Assembly: GCF_003945765.1 (NCBI RefSeq) | Contig: NZ_CP027712.1 | Location: 3,038,001-3,102,000, forward strand | Length of the DNA: 64,000 nucleotides | Direction of reading: 5' to 3' | Source of the DNA: Pseudomonas chlororaphis subsp. chlororaphis | GTDB lineage: Bacteria > Pseudomonadota > Gammaproteobacteria > Pseudomonadales > Pseudomonadaceae | Shown here: piece after piece, positions 52,138-63,200 of the stretch | How positions within the stretch are numbered: position 1 is the stretch's first letter | How the letters are laid out: the number at the start of each line of letters is the position of its first letter | Position numbers and translations under genes: made by a program | Notes under the pieces: model-generated | What the model saw: only the letters and a program-made list of their open reading frames with translations | Databases searched by the model: none | Told to the model about the DNA's origin: nothing

Positions 52138-53210
52138 CGACGCCTCCGCAGGCGCAGGCGTTTGAGCCGTTCGCGCCAGTCTGGCAAAGGTTGCAGAAAG
52201 CGCTCGCGGGTGAAGAAGCGTTGCAGCGGATGGTCCGGCCAGCGCTCGCGCACCACCAGCAGCATGCTCAACAGCAGCGCCGCGGCCAGCGGCCAGCTGT
52301 ACAGCGCCTGCGCCGAACGGGCCTGGGTCGGCTGCTGGGTCACCGGTTCCAGTTGGTCGAGGGTGTCCTTGATCGCTTGCAGCTCCTGGCTGTCGCGGGC
52401 GCGGAAGTAGCGCCCGCCAGTGGCTTCGGCGATGGCCTTGAGGGCCGGCTCGTCGAGGTCCAGGCTTGGGTTGAGGCCAAGGAAACCCAGGGTGCCGCTT
52501 TGCTCCGGGTCGGCGCCGATGCCGATCGGGTAGATCTTCACGCCTTCTTCGGCGGCTAGGCGGGCGGCGGTCAGCGGGTCGATTTCACCGCCGTTGTTGG
52601 CGCCGTCGGTGACCAGGATCAGCACCCGGCTCTGTGCCGGGCGCTGGCGCAGGCGCTTGAGCGCCAGGCCGATGGCGTCGCCGATGGCGGTGTTCTTGCC
52701 GGCGATGCCGATCTTCGCTTCGTCCAGCCAGACGCGCACGGTGTGCCGGTCGAAGGTCAGCGGCGCTTGCAGGTAGGCCTTGCTGCCGAACAGGATCAGG
52801 CCGACGCGGTCGCCTTCGCGGCTTTCCAGGAAGTCGCCGAGCAGGTGCTGGACCAGGTTCAGGCGGCTGACGTCTTCGTCCTGCCATTGCATGTCGGGGA
52901 AGTCCATGGAACCGGAGACGTCCACCGCCACCAGCAGGTCGCGACCGCTGGCGGCCACCGGCAGCGGTTCGCCCAGCCATTGCGGGCGGGCGGCGGCCAC
53001 CAGCAGCAACAGCCACAACAGAATGAACGGAGCCTGCTGGCGCCAGGTCGGCAGGTTGGCTCGGGCGCGGCGTTTGGCCAGGCCTTCCAGGTCGCTGAGG
53101 AAGCTGACTTTTAGCGCCGGTTCGCCGCTGTCGGCCACCGGCAGCAGCACCCGCAGCAGCCAGGGCAGCGGCAGCAGGGCGAAAATCCACGGCCAGGCGA
53201 ACTCAAACAT
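52134..53210 (-). CDS. batA: VWA-domain membrane protein (BatA)
   Basis: 358 residues. N-terminal membrane segments (FAWPWIFALLPLPWLLRVLL; FILLWLLLLVAAARPQWLG) flank a basic stretch. The VWA domain has an intact metal site: AVDVSGSMD (DxSxS) and ILVTDGANNGG. A final membrane segment lies near 305 (WPLAAALLLSMLLVV). It overlaps its neighbours on both sides by four to eight bases. It probably forms an inner-membrane complex with BatB and BatD. Confidence 0.92.
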   Translation of the reverse strand: MFEFAWPWIFALLPLPWLLRVLLPVADSGEPALKVSFLSDLEGLAKRRARANLPTWRQQAPFILLWLLLLVAAARPQWLGEPLPVAASGRDLLVAVDVSGSMDFPDMQWQDEDVSRLNLVQHLLGDFLESREGDRVGLILFGSKAYLQAPLTFDRHTVRVWLDEAKIGIAGKNTAIGDAIGLALKRLRQRPAQSRVLILVTDGANNGGEIDPLTAARLAAEEGVKIYPIGIGADPEQSGTLGFLGLNPSLDLDEPALKAIAEATGGRYFRARDSQELQAIKDTLDQLEPVTQQPTQARSAQALYSWPLAAALLLSMLLVVRERWPDHPLQRFFTRERFLQPLPDWRERLKRLRLRRRR

Positions 53211-53697
53211 GTTTGCGAATCCAGATTTCCACCGCCTGGGTCAGGCCGGCGATGGCCTTGTCGTCAAGCTTGCACTCGGGCTTGTAGGCGCCTTCCACCA
53301 GGACCATCCAGCGCGTGAGGCCGGCCGCCGGGCAGCGGTTGTCGAGGAACGCCAGCCACTTGCGGCCGTTGAGGGTATGGCTCTGGCTGTAGGGGTAATG
53401 GTTGCGGCACAGGCGCTTGAGCAAGCCATTGAGTTGTTGCAGCCAGGCGCCAGCGGGCGCGCCGTCGTAGGGCTTGGGCAGCAGCGCCAGTTCGGCGAGG
53501 GCGGCCAGGCGTAGCGGGTCCAGCGGTTGTTCGGTGCGGGGCAGGGCACGTTGGCGCGGCCAGAAGCGCTTGAGCCGCCACAGGCCGAAACCGAGCAGCG
53601 GCAGCAACACCAGCAACAGCCACCAGCCCGGTGCCGGCGGCCACAGGCCGATGGCGGGCGGGGCGATCAAGGGTTGCAGTTGCTCGAGGCTGCTCAT
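53203..53697 (-). CDS. DUF4381 membrane protein of the moxR-bat operon
   Basis: 164 residues. One membrane segment ([19 protein letters not shown]) near the N-terminus is followed by a cytoplasmic helical domain ([18 protein letters not shown] ... [12 protein letters not shown]). Length, topology and position between the DUF58 and batA genes match DUF4381. It overlaps both neighbours. Function unknown. Confidence 0.88.
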   Translation of the reverse strand: MSSLEQLQPLIAPPAIGLWPPAPGWWLLLVLLPLLGFGLWRLKRFWPRQRALPRTEQPLDPLRLAALAELALLPKPYDGAPAGAWLQQLNGLLKRLCRNHYPYSQSHTLNGRKWLAFLDNRCPAAGLTRWMVLVEGAYKPECKLDDKAIAGLTQAVEIWIRKHV

Positions 53698-54638
53698 CGG
53701 GTTTTCCCCGGGCGTTGCGGGTTCAGGTACTCGCGCAGTTGCTCGACCATTTCGCTCTGGGTGCTCAGGGGCATCAGCAGCACCCGCAGCTTCTGCGCCA
53801 GCAGTTCCCAGCGGGCGATGCGCGCTTCGCTCTGCGCCCGGTAGGCCTGGCGCAGTTCGTAGTTGAGGGTGTCCAGCTCCAGCTGCGCGCCGCGTTCGGC
53901 GAAACGCAGCAGGCCGGCGGCGGGCAGGGCGTGGTCCAGCGGGTCGGACAGCGGCATCAGCAGCAAATCGCAGTGGCGCGACAGCAGGCTCAGTTGCTGT
54001 TCGGCGGCGTCGCTCAGGGCACGCTCGTCGCAGATCACGATCACCAGGCTGCCCGGGCGCAGCACTTCGCGGCCACGGCGCAGGGCGATGCCGAGGGCGT
54101 CGCGCTCGGGTTCGGTTTCGCTGTGCAGCGACTGGTTGACCCGCACCAAGCGGTTGAGCAGTTGCAGCAGGCTCTGTTTGCTGCGCCGCGGCTTGATCTC
54201 GTAGTGCTCGTCGTCGCCGAACACCAGGCCGCCGACCCGATCGTTGTGGCCCAGGGCGGCCCAGCCGATCAGGCTCGCGGCCTGGGCGGCGAGCACCGAC
54301 TTGAACATCAGCCCGGAACCGAAGAACAGCCGCCGGCTCTGCTCGACCATGATGAAGATCGGCCGTTCGCGTTCTTCGTGGAACAGCTTGGTGTGCGGTT
54401 CCTGGGTGCGCGCGGTGACGCGCCAGTCGATGCTGCGCACGTCGTCGCCGGCCTGGTAGACCCGCACCTGGTCGAAGTCGACGCCACGGCCGCGCAGCTT
54501 GGAGTGGTGCAGGCCGACCAGCGGGCTGCGCTGGCTCGGCGTGGAGAACAGCTGCACTTCGCGCACGCGATGGCGCATCTCGATCAGCTCGGCGAGGCTG
54601 ACGCGGATGCCCGGGGCATCGACAGGGCTGGCGTTCAT
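53694..54638 (-). CDS. DUF58 protein of the moxR-bat operon
   Basis: About 314 residues, soluble. The DUF58 signature is clear: [28 protein letters not shown] (in two parts, near 50-80), followed by a VWA-like fold ([17 protein letters not shown]). Start ATG 54638 is chosen because homologues begin near [23 protein letters not shown]; the frame continues upstream only as a shadow of moxR. DUF58 proteins are near-constant partners of MoxR ATPases. Confidence 0.9.
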   Translation of the reverse strand: MNASPVDAPGIRVSLAELIEMRHRVREVQLFSTPSQRSPLVGLHHSKLRGRGVDFDQVRVYQAGDDVRSIDWRVTARTQEPHTKLFHEERERPIFIMVEQSRRLFFGSGLMFKSVLAAQAASLIGWAALGHNDRVGGLVFGDDEHYEIKPRRSKQSLLQLLNRLVRVNQSLHSETEPERDALGIALRRGREVLRPGSLVIVICDERALSDAAEQQLSLLSRHCDLLLMPLSDPLDHALPAAGLLRFAERGAQLELDTLNYELRQAYRAQSEARIARWELLAQKLRVLLMPLSTQSEMVEQLREYLNPQRPGKTR

Positions 54639-54643
54639 CGGGG

Positions 54644-55603
<960 letters not shown>

Positions 55604-55789
55604 CGATGACTGTTCCTGCAGAGGGTGACCGAGGGCGTTCGAATAACGCCAGGGCTGGGGGCGTTACTTTAATCCATCCGGGCCCCCGGCGACTAACGGC
55701 ACCTGGCAAATTTCTGTAAATAACCGGTAATCGTCCGCAGTGCTGGGACCTATTGTGAGGATCGGCGCAAGGGGATGGCGGCGGGTGCC

Positions 55790-55815
55790 TGACGCGCCGC
55801 CCTCACGGCGCGTCA
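55790..55815. terminator. Perfect inverted repeat after the MFS gene
   Basis: Nine-base arms TGACGCGCC / GGCGCGTCA with an eight-base loop, 12 bases past the MFS stop. No T-run follows on the minus strand, so termination is probable rather than certain. Confidence 0.5.
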
Positions 55816-55826
55816 GTGGCGGGTGC

Positions 55827-57167
55827 TCAGTTCTTGAAGCTGGAGTGCTTGCGGCCCTGGTCGCACAGGGCGAAGACCACCACCATCACCGCCGAGACCG
55901 CCAGGATCAGCGCCACCCCGTCGGTCGAGTGAGTGGCCGAGTTGGCCACCAGGGCCAGCCCGCCCAGGGGCGCCAGGCCGCCGGCGATGGCGGTGCCGAT
56001 TTCGCGGCCGGTACCGAATCCGGAAGAGCGGGTCTGGGTCGGGAACTGGCGGCTGAGGAACGAGCCCTGGGGCGCGAACATCATCGGCGCCAATACCCCG
56101 GTGCCGATGGCGATGGCCAGGTAGATCATCAGCGGCTCGCCGGTATTGAGCAGGCTCAGGAACGGATAGGCGAACAGCACCGAGCACAGGCCGCCGAGCA
56201 TCAGCACCTTCTTGCTGCTCCACCTGTCGCAGAGCCAGCCGAAGCAGGGCACGGCGACTATCGCCACCAGGCTGGCGATGGTCACCGACAGCGAAGTGAC
56301 ATGGGCCTCGACGCCTTTGTACTGGGTCAGGTAGGCCAGGGAGAAGGTCTTGAAGATGTAGCTCAGGGCGTTGTAGCCGATGGCCACGAACAGCACCACG
56401 GCCAGGCCCTTGAGGTCGTTCTTGAACAGCAACTTGAGGGGCGAGGCCTGGGCCTTGGCGCTGTCCTTTTCCTGCGCCTTGTCCAGCTTCTCGAACTGCG
56501 GGGTTTCCGGAATGCTGCGCCGCACCCACAGGCCGACGCCGACCAGGGCGATGCTGCAAACGAACGGAATGCGCCAGCCGCCGGAGAGCAGGAAGTCGTT
56601 GCCGTTCATGGTCAGCAGGTAGACGGTCAGCGACGACAGCAGCAGGCCCAGGTTCAGGCCCAGCGCCGGCCAGGCCCCCTGGCTACCACGCTTGCCTTCG
56701 CTGGCGTGCTCATAGGAGGTCACCGCCGCGCCGGACAGCTCGGCGCCGGCGCCCAAGCCCTGGATGATCCGCACCAGCACCAGGATGATCGGCGCCCAGA
56801 TGCCGATCGAGGCATAGCTGGGAATCAGGCCGATCAGCGTGGTGCACACACCCATCATGCAGAAGGTGATGACCAGCACCTGCTTGCGCCCGAACCGGTC
56901 GCCCAAATAGCCGAACAGCACGCCGCCGAAGGGCCGGGCGATAAAGCCGATGGCAAAGGTGGAGAACGCCAGCAGCGAGGCGACTTTCGGGTTGCTGGGG
57001 TCGAAGAAGATTTTCGAGAAGACGATGGCCGCCATGGTGGCGTACAGATAGAAGTCGTACCACTCCAGCATCGAGCCGAAGATGGTCGCAGCCGCGACCT
57101 TGCGCAGGCGTTTTTGTTTTTGTTGCGGCGTTTCGCATGCGGCCGGGGCCGCCTCATGGACTGACAT
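55827..57167 (-). CDS. MFS transporter of the metabolite:proton symporter (MHS) type
   Basis: 446 residues with twelve hydrophobic segments. GSMLEWYDFYLYATMAA (TM1) and GYLGDRFGRKQVL (loop 2-3) are typical of MHS carriers such as KgtP, ShiA and ProP. Lying 63 bases after lhgO and read in the same direction, it probably imports a hydroxy- or keto-dicarboxylate such as 2-hydroxyglutarate; this is inference from context. AGGAA precedes the ATG. Confidence 0.88.
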   Translation of the reverse strand: MSVHEAAPAACETPQQKQKRLRKVAAATIFGSMLEWYDFYLYATMAAIVFSKIFFDPSNPKVASLLAFSTFAIGFIARPFGGVLFGYLGDRFGRKQVLVITFCMMGVCTTLIGLIPSYASIGIWAPIILVLVRIIQGLGAGAELSGAAVTSYEHASEGKRGSQGAWPALGLNLGLLLSSLTVYLLTMNGNDFLLSGGWRIPFVCSIALVGVGLWVRRSIPETPQFEKLDKAQEKDSAKAQASPLKLLFKNDLKGLAVVLFVAIGYNALSYIFKTFSLAYLTQYKGVEAHVTSLSVTIASLVAIVAVPCFGWLCDRWSSKKVLMLGGLCSVLFAYPFLSLLNTGEPLMIYLAIAIGTGVLAPMMFAPQGSFLSRQFPTQTRSSGFGTGREIGTAIAGGLAPLGGLALVANSATHSTDGVALILAVSAVMVVVFALCDQGRKHSSFKN

Positions 57168-57230
57168 CTGAGGATTCCTTGTTGTTTGTAGTTATTTTCA
57201 AGCGGGCGCCAGGCACCCGTGCAGCGGGGA

Positions 57231-58424
57231 TCAACGGGCTTTGAGGATTCTCTCGGCAATCATCTGGCCGATGGGGATGGCCGAGGTCGCGGCCGGCGAG
57301 GGGGCATTGCAGACGTGGACCATGCGCGGGGTTTCGGCGAACAGGAAGTCGTGCACCAGGGTGCCGTCGCGCATCACCGCCTGGGCGCGAATCCCGGCCT
57401 CGTACGGCAGCAGGTCGGCGACTTCCAGGGACGGGCAGTATTTGCGGCACTGCTCCAGGTAGCCGCGCTTGAACAGCGAGTTCTTCATTTCCGTGGTGCC
57501 GGAACCGAGGTTGTTCCAGATGGTTTTCCAGAAACCGGGGAAGGTTGCGTACTCGGCCACGTCGCGCCAGTTGATGGAGAACTTGCGATAGTTTTCCCGG
57601 CCCAGGCCGAGCACGGCGTTGGGCCCGACCGTGACGCTGCCGTCGATCATGCGGGTCAGGTGCACGCCGAGAAACGGCAGCTCCGGATCGGGGATCGGGT
57701 AGATCAGGTGATTGACGATGGCGTTCTTCGCCGCCGGCAGGCGGAAGTACTCGCCGCGGAACGGGATGATCTGGTGGTCGATCCTGACCCCGGCCAGGGC
57801 CGCCAGGCGATCCGATTGCAGGCCGGCGCAGGCCACCAGCTGGCGGGCGCTCCAGACCTTGTCGTCGCTGCTGATGGTGACCTTGTCGGCGCTTTCGGCG
57901 ATGGCGCGCACGGTCGTTTGCAGCTGCACTTCGCCGCCGGCCTTCTGGATGACCCGGGCCATGGCTTCGCACACCTGCTTGTAGTCGACGATGCCGGTGG
58001 CATCGAGGAACAGGCCGCCGAGGCCGACGATGTTCGGTTCGCGCCGCTGCAGCTCTTGCGCATCCAGCCGTTCGACCTTCAGGCCGTTCTGCTGCGAGCG
58101 CTCGTACAAGGCATGCATGCGCTCGACTTCCAGCGGTGTGGAGGCCACCAGCAGCTTGCCGCAGACCTCGAACCTGATCCCGTGCTCGGTACAGAAGTCC
58201 TTGGTCGCCTGGGCGCCGCGCTTGCACAGGTCGGCCTTGAGGCTGCCCGGGGCGTAGTAGATGCCGGCGTGGATCACCCCGCTGTTATGGCCGGTCTGGT
58301 GCCGGGCCAGGAGGTTTTCCTTTTCCAGGATCAGCAGCGAAGCGCCGGGCTGGCGTTCGAGCAGCGCCATGGCGGTGGCGAGGCCAACGATGCCGCCGCC
58401 GATGATGCAGTAGTCGTAGATCAT
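57231..58424 (-). CDS. lhgO: L-2-hydroxyglutarate oxidase/dehydrogenase
   Basis: 397 residues, DAO-fold FAD enzyme that oxidises L-2-hydroxyglutarate to 2-oxoglutarate. The FAD-binding GGGIVGLATA is at 9-18, and the family pattern TGHNSGVIHAGIYYAPGSLKA near 45-65 is characteristic of LhgO. RGEYFRL and GPNAVLGLGRENY also match. It usually passes electrons to the membrane quinone pool. The GntR palindrome TTGTCAGACAA lies 45 bases before the start codon. Confidence 0.92.
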   Translation of the reverse strand: MIYDYCIIGGGIVGLATAMALLERQPGASLLILEKENLLARHQTGHNSGVIHAGIYYAPGSLKADLCKRGAQATKDFCTEHGIRFEVCGKLLVASTPLEVERMHALYERSQQNGLKVERLDAQELQRREPNIVGLGGLFLDATGIVDYKQVCEAMARVIQKAGGEVQLQTTVRAIAESADKVTISSDDKVWSARQLVACAGLQSDRLAALAGVRIDHQIIPFRGEYFRLPAAKNAIVNHLIYPIPDPELPFLGVHLTRMIDGSVTVGPNAVLGLGRENYRKFSINWRDVAEYATFPGFWKTIWNNLGSGTTEMKNSLFKRGYLEQCRKYCPSLEVADLLPYEAGIRAQAVMRDGTLVHDFLFAETPRMVHVCNAPSPAATSAIPIGQMIAERILKAR

Positions 58425-58468
58425 GCAGATGTCACCTTGGTTATTCTTGTTCGGGTCTGATCATCAGG

Positions 58469-58479
58469 TTGTCAGACAA
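58469..58479. promoter_or_regulatory. GntR/FadR operator before lhgO
   Basis: Perfect 11-base palindrome TTGTCAGACAA preceded by CAGG. The same 11-mer with the same CAGG flank occurs upstream of the regulator gene (59273-59283). It fits the TNGTNNNACNA pattern of FadR-subfamily operators. Confidence 0.8.
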
Positions 58480-58537
58480 AGCTAAGCAAGCAAAAGACGC
58501 CGCGCGGCAGCGTCCGTCAGGCGGTGATTACGGGGGG

Positions 58538-59248
58538 TTAATCGATACTCGGCAGGTCGATTTTCAAGCGTTTGGCCGCGGCTCGCAGGTGCGCTTCGGC
58601 GCAGGCGGCGGCCTGCTGCCGGTCACCGGCGGCGATGGCTTCGTACAGCGCCTGGTGTTCGCGGCCGGCATCGGCGGAACCGCCGACCGAATGGGCCGCC
58701 GAGTTTTCCCAGGCGGTGCGCCGCGCTTCGGCCAGCTGGCCACGAAGAAAATCATGGAAGGCGACGAAGTAGTGGTTCTTGCTGGCGTCGGCGATGGCCC
58801 GGTGGAACTCCACGTCGGCGAGGGCGGCCGCGGCCAGATCGCTGCGCTGGTCGTGCATCTCCTGCAGGGCGCTGCGCATGCGTTGCAGGTCGGCGTCGTC
58901 GCGGCGCTGGGCGGCGATGGAGGCGGCCTGGGTTTCGATCCACAGGCGCATTTCGAACATCTGCACCAGGTCGGGCTTGCGGCCCTTCTGGCTGGGAAAA
59001 CGGAACACGCTGCCGTTGGGATTCTGCGAAATGAACGAGCCCAGCCCGCGGCGGCTGACCAGGATGCCGTCGGCCTTGAGTTGCGCCACGGCCTCGCGCA
59101 CCACTGAGCGGCTGACGTTCAGTTGCTCGGTCAATTGCTGTTCGGTCGGCAGGCGCGATTCGGCGGTCAGGCGGCCGGCGTCGATCTCCTTGCGGATCGC
59201 GTTGACCACTCGTTCGACCAGGGTGTCGGGGCGCTGGAGCTGAAGCAT
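58538..59248 (-). CDS. GntR-family (FadR subfamily) regulator of the lhgO operon
   Basis: 236 residues. N-terminal winged helix-turn-helix (RLPTEQQLTEQLNVSRSVVREAVAQLKADGILVSRRGLGSFI, given as two joined stretches at about 33-75) and C-terminal all-helical FCD ligand domain with metal-site His/Asp residues (DVEFHRAIADASKN). It is upstream of lhgO on the same strand. Identical palindromes before it and before lhgO suggest autorepression and control of lhgO and the MFS gene. LhgR of P. putida has this role for lhgO (established); orthology is inferred. Confidence 0.9.
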   Translation of the reverse strand: MLQLQRPDTLVERVVNAIRKEIDAGRLTAESRLPTEQQLTEQLNVSRSVVREAVAQLKADGILVSRRGLGSFISQNPNGSVFRFPSQKGRKPDLVQMFEMRLWIETQAASIAAQRRDDADLQRMRSALQEMHDQRSDLAAAALADVEFHRAIADASKNHYFVAFHDFLRGQLAEARRTAWENSAAHSVGGSADAGREHQALYEAIAAGDRQQAAACAEAHLRAAAKRLKIDLPSID

Positions 59249-59272
59249 GGAGGAGGGGGCTCGTAAGTCAGG

Positions 59273-59283
59273 TTGTCAGACAA
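59273..59283. promoter_or_regulatory. GntR/FadR operator before the regulator
   Basis: Palindrome TTGTCAGACAA located 25 bases upstream of the regulator start, identical to the one before lhgO. Confidence 0.8.
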
Positions 59284-59339
59284 TGCCGGGGCGCCGGTTT
59301 CTTGTCAAGAAACCAGTCGCCTGCTCAAAGGGGGTTGAA

Positions 59340-59414
59340 TCAAAGCTTGTCGATCAAAGCTCGTAAAATCAGAGCTCGTAAAATCGCAGAGTTCGTAAAA
59401 TCAAAGCTCGCTGA
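59340..59414. repeat. Short imperfect tandem repeat (about 15-base unit, five copies)
   Basis: Units begin at 59340, 59354, 59369, 59384 and 59401. The clearest are TCAAAGCTCGTAAAA and TCAGAGCTCGTAAAA; the fourth is two bases longer and the outer two diverge at their ends. The last unit includes the stop codon of the minus-strand gene ending at 59401. Confidence 0.8.
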
Positions 59415-59754
59415 TATAGGTGCCGGTGCCCTTGAGGATGTTGCGCAGGGTTTGCTCGACTTCCGCCAGGTCCGCCGCCGCGGTGTTGTGCAGGATCTCC
59501 AGGTGATCGCTGCCATTGAGCGCGTCGGCGTCGGCCGCGGCGATTTCGATCAGCAGGCGGGTCGGGCCCAGGGTGACTTTCACCCCGTCCAGGGTCGAGG
59601 GTTCGCCGTCCAGGGTGATCTCCAGTTCGTCCTCGTCCGGGTAGCGGGTCATCAGGAACATCTCGCCCTGGTTGCTGTGGCAGCAGAGCATGGCCATGTT
59701 GTCTTCTTCGTCGTCGCACGGGTTGGCGATCAGGTGGGCGGTGGTCATTTGCAT
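59401..59754 (-). CDS. Small acidic protein of unknown function
   Basis: 117 residues, soluble and strongly acidic (NPCDDEEDNMAMLCCHSNQG, then YPDEDELEITLDGE). A CC pair lies near residue 24. The predicted fold is beta-rich followed by a C-terminal helix (AAADLAEVEQTLRNILKG). AGGA lies eight bases before ATG 59754; ATG 59748 is an alternative. No family is recognised. It stands alone between the lhgO regulator and gdhB. Confidence 0.7.
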   Translation of the reverse strand: MQMTTAHLIANPCDDEEDNMAMLCCHSNQGEMFLMTRYPDEDELEITLDGEPSTLDGVKVTLGPTRLLIEIAAADADALNGSDHLEILHNTAAADLAEVEQTLRNILKGTGTYISEL

Positions 59755-60251
59755 GGGGCGAGTCCTGGGGCTGGCTCCGGTGGGGGAGCGGGGCGAACAA
59801 AGTGCAATTCTGCCAGCCCGGGGGAATTTCTGCTGCTTTGTGTGTCAGAGAGTGGGTTCCCGGCGCGGGCCGCTTCTGGCACGACAGTCCCGTAAAGCCT
59901 CGGCGCGACCGCCGTTTTGTCCGGCGGCTGCTAGTGTTGTTCAAGGCCTGGCCCGCCAGTTGCCTGCCAATGACCGAATATGTCGCAGCACCGCAAGCAG
60001 CGCGCTTGCCGCACTCGTTAAGCTGCGCAACGGATGAGCACCTGTAAAGGCATTGCCCGGCGCACCGTGGCAGTCGTTTTTGCAGATGCCCATCCGGGAA
60101 CGGTGAATGTGACCTGAGCGTCTCGTACAGCTTCACCACCCTGTCATCCTGCGACCTCTGCCCGAGATCCAGGAGCAGGATGACCGACACCCCCGCAAGG
60201 GGATTGCATGCGACGCTTTACTCAATAACAAGCCCAAGCGGAGTACCACAG
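59755..60251. other. Intergenic region upstream of gdhB
   Basis: 497 bases between the divergent acidic-protein gene and gdhB. I see no supported gene, RNA family or strong hairpin. Near the right end an ATG at 60180 with AGGAG in front is in frame with gdhB (24 extra codons). The rest is presumably promoter and leader for gdhB and for the minus-strand gene. Confidence 0.45.
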
Positions 60252-63200
60252 ATGGCGTTCTTCACCGCAGCCAGCAAGGCCGACTTCCAGCACCAACTGC
60301 AAGCGGCACTGGCGCAGCACATCAGTGAACAGGCACTGCCACAAGTGGCGCTGTTCGCTGAACAATTCTTCGGCATCATTTCTCTGGACGAACTCACCCA
60401 GCGTCGCTTGTCCGACCTGGCGGGCTGCACCCTTTCTGCCTGGCGCCTGCTTGAGCGCTTCGACCACGCGCAACCGCAAGTGCGCGTCTACAACCCCGAT
60501 TATGAACGTCATGGCTGGCAGTCGACCCACACCGCGGTCGAAGTGCTGCACCACGACCTGCCGTTCCTGGTGGACTCGGTCCGCACCGAGCTGAACCGTC
60601 GCGGCTACAGCATCCACACCCTGCAGACCACCGTGCTGAGCGTGCGTCGCGGGAGCAAGAACGAGCTGCTGGAAATCCTGCCCAAGGGCACCCAGGGCGA
60701 AGGCATCCTGCAAGAATCGCTGATGTACCTGGAGATCGACCGCTGCGCCAACACCGCCGAGCTCAATGTCCTGAGCAAGGAACTGGAGCAGGTGCTTGGC
60801 GAGGTGCGCGTCGCCGTGGCCGATTTCGAGCCGATGAAAGCCAAGGTCCAGGAACTGATCGATGGTATCGGCAACAGCCAGTTCGAGATCGACGCCGATG
60901 AAAAGGGCGAGATCAAGAGCTTCCTGGAATGGCTGGTGGGCAACCATTTCACCTTCCTTGGCTACGAAGAGTTCGTGGTGCGCGAGGACCACCACGGTGG
61001 CCATATCGAGTACGACCAGGACTCCTTCCTCGGCCTGACCAAGCTGCTGCGCGCCGGCCTCACCGTCGACGACCTGCGCATCGAAGACTACGCCGTGAAC
61101 TACCTGCGCGAACCGACGCCGCTGTCGTTCGCCAAGGCCGCCCACCCAAGCCGTGTACACCGTCCGGCCTACCCGGACTACGTGTCGATCCGCCAGATCG
61201 ATGCCGATGGCAATGTGCTCAAGGAATGCCGCTTCATGGGCCTGTACACCTCGTCGGTGTACGGCGAAAGCGTGCGGGTGATTCCTTATATCCGCCGCAA
61301 GGTGGAAATCATCGAGCAGCGCTCCGGCTTCCAGGCCAAGGCGCACCTGGGCAAGGAACTGGCCCAGGTCCTCGAAGTGCTGCCGCGTGACGACCTGTTC
61401 CAGACCCCGGTCGACGAGCTGTTCAACACCGTGATGTCGATCGTGCAGATCCAGGAACGCAACAAGATCCGCGTGTTCCTGCGCAAGGACCCGTACGGTC
61501 GTTTCTGCTACTGCCTGGCCTATGTGCCGCGCGACATCTATTCCACCGAAGTGCGGCAGAAGATCCAGCAGGTGCTGATGGATCGCCTGAAGGCCACCGA
61601 CTGCGAGTTCTGGACCTTCTTCTCCGAGTCCGTGCTGGCGCGTGTGCAACTGATCCTGCGGGTCGACCCGAAGAACCGCATCGACATCGACCCGCTGCTG
61701 CTGGAAAAAGAAGTGGTGCAGGCCTGCCGCAGCTGGCAGGACGACTACGCCGCGCTGACCGTCGAAAGCTTCGGCGAAGCCCACGGCACCAACGTCCTGG
61801 CCGACTTCCCGAAAGGCTTCCCGGCCGGCTACCGCGAGCGCTTCGCCGCGCATTCGGCGGTGGTCGACATGCAGCACCTGCTGAGCCTGTCCGAGGCCAA
61901 CCCGCTGGTGATGAGCTTTTACCAGCCGCTGACCCAGTCCACCAGCCAGCCGCTGCTGCACTGCAAGCTGTATCACGCCGATACCCCGCTGGCGCTGTCC
62001 GACGTGCTGCCGATCCTGGAAAACCTCGGTCTGCGCGTGCTCGGCGAGTTCCCGTATCGCCTGCGCCACGCCAGCGGCCGTGAGTTCTGGATCCACGACT
62101 TCGCCTTCACCGCGGCCGAAGGCCTGAACCTGGACATCCAGCAGCTCAACGACACCCTGCAGGACGCCTTCGTCCACATCGTGCGTGGCGATGCCGAGAA
62201 CGACGCGTTCAACCGCCTGGTGCTGACCGCTGGCCTGCCATGGCGCGACGTCGCGCTGCTGCGTGCCTACGCCCGTTACCTGAAGCAGATCCGCCTGGGC
62301 TTCGACCTGGGCTACATCGCCAGCACCCTGAACAACCACACCGATATCGCCCGCGAGCTGACCCGGTTGTTCAAGACCCGCTTCTACCTGGCGCGCAAGC
62401 TCGGCAGCGATGACCTGGAAGACAAGCAGCAGCGCCTGGAGCACGCGATCCTCAGCGCCCTGGACGATGTCCAGGTGCTCAACGAAGACCGCATCCTGCG
62501 TCGCTACCTGGACCTGATCAAGGCCACCCTGCGGACCAACTTCTACCAGACCGACGCCAACGGCCATAACAAGTCGTACTTCAGCTTCAAGTTCAACCCG
62601 CACTTGATTCCCGAGCTGCCCAAGCCGGTGCCGAAGTTCGAAATCTTCGTCTACTCGCCGCGCGTCGAAGGCGTGCACCTGCGCTTCGGCAACGTTGCCC
62701 GTGGCGGCCTGCGCTGGTCCGACCGCGAAGAAGACTTCCGTACCGAAGTCCTCGGCCTGGTAAAGGCCCAGCAAGTGAAGAACTCGGTGATCGTGCCGGT
62801 GGGCGCCAAGGGCGGCTTCCTGCCGCGTCGCCTGCCATTGGGCGGCAGCCGGGACGAGATCGCGGCCGAAGGCATCGCCTGCTACCGCATCTTCATCTCC
62901 GGCCTGCTGGACATCACCGACAACCTGAAGGACGGCGCCCTGGTGCCGCCGGCCAACGTGGTACGTCACGACGACGATGACCCGTACCTGGTGGTGGCGG
63001 CGGACAAGGGCACCGCGACCTTCTCCGACATCGCCAACGGCATTGCCATCGACTACGGCTTCTGGCTGGGCGATGCGTTCGCTTCCGGCGGTTCCGCCGG
63101 GTACGACCACAAGAAAATGGGCATCACCGCCAAGGGCGCGTGGGTCGGCGTGCAGCGCCACTTCCGCGAGCGCGGCATCAATGTCCAGCAAGACAGCATC

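Noticed and set aside
59340..59414. Tandem repeat as a CRISPR array
   Set aside because: The 15-base units are contiguous with no spacers and no cas genes are present.
59802..60047. 81-codon plus-strand frame before gdhB
   Set aside because: No ribosome site, unusual composition (Cys, Arg, Pro, Trp) and no family resemblance.
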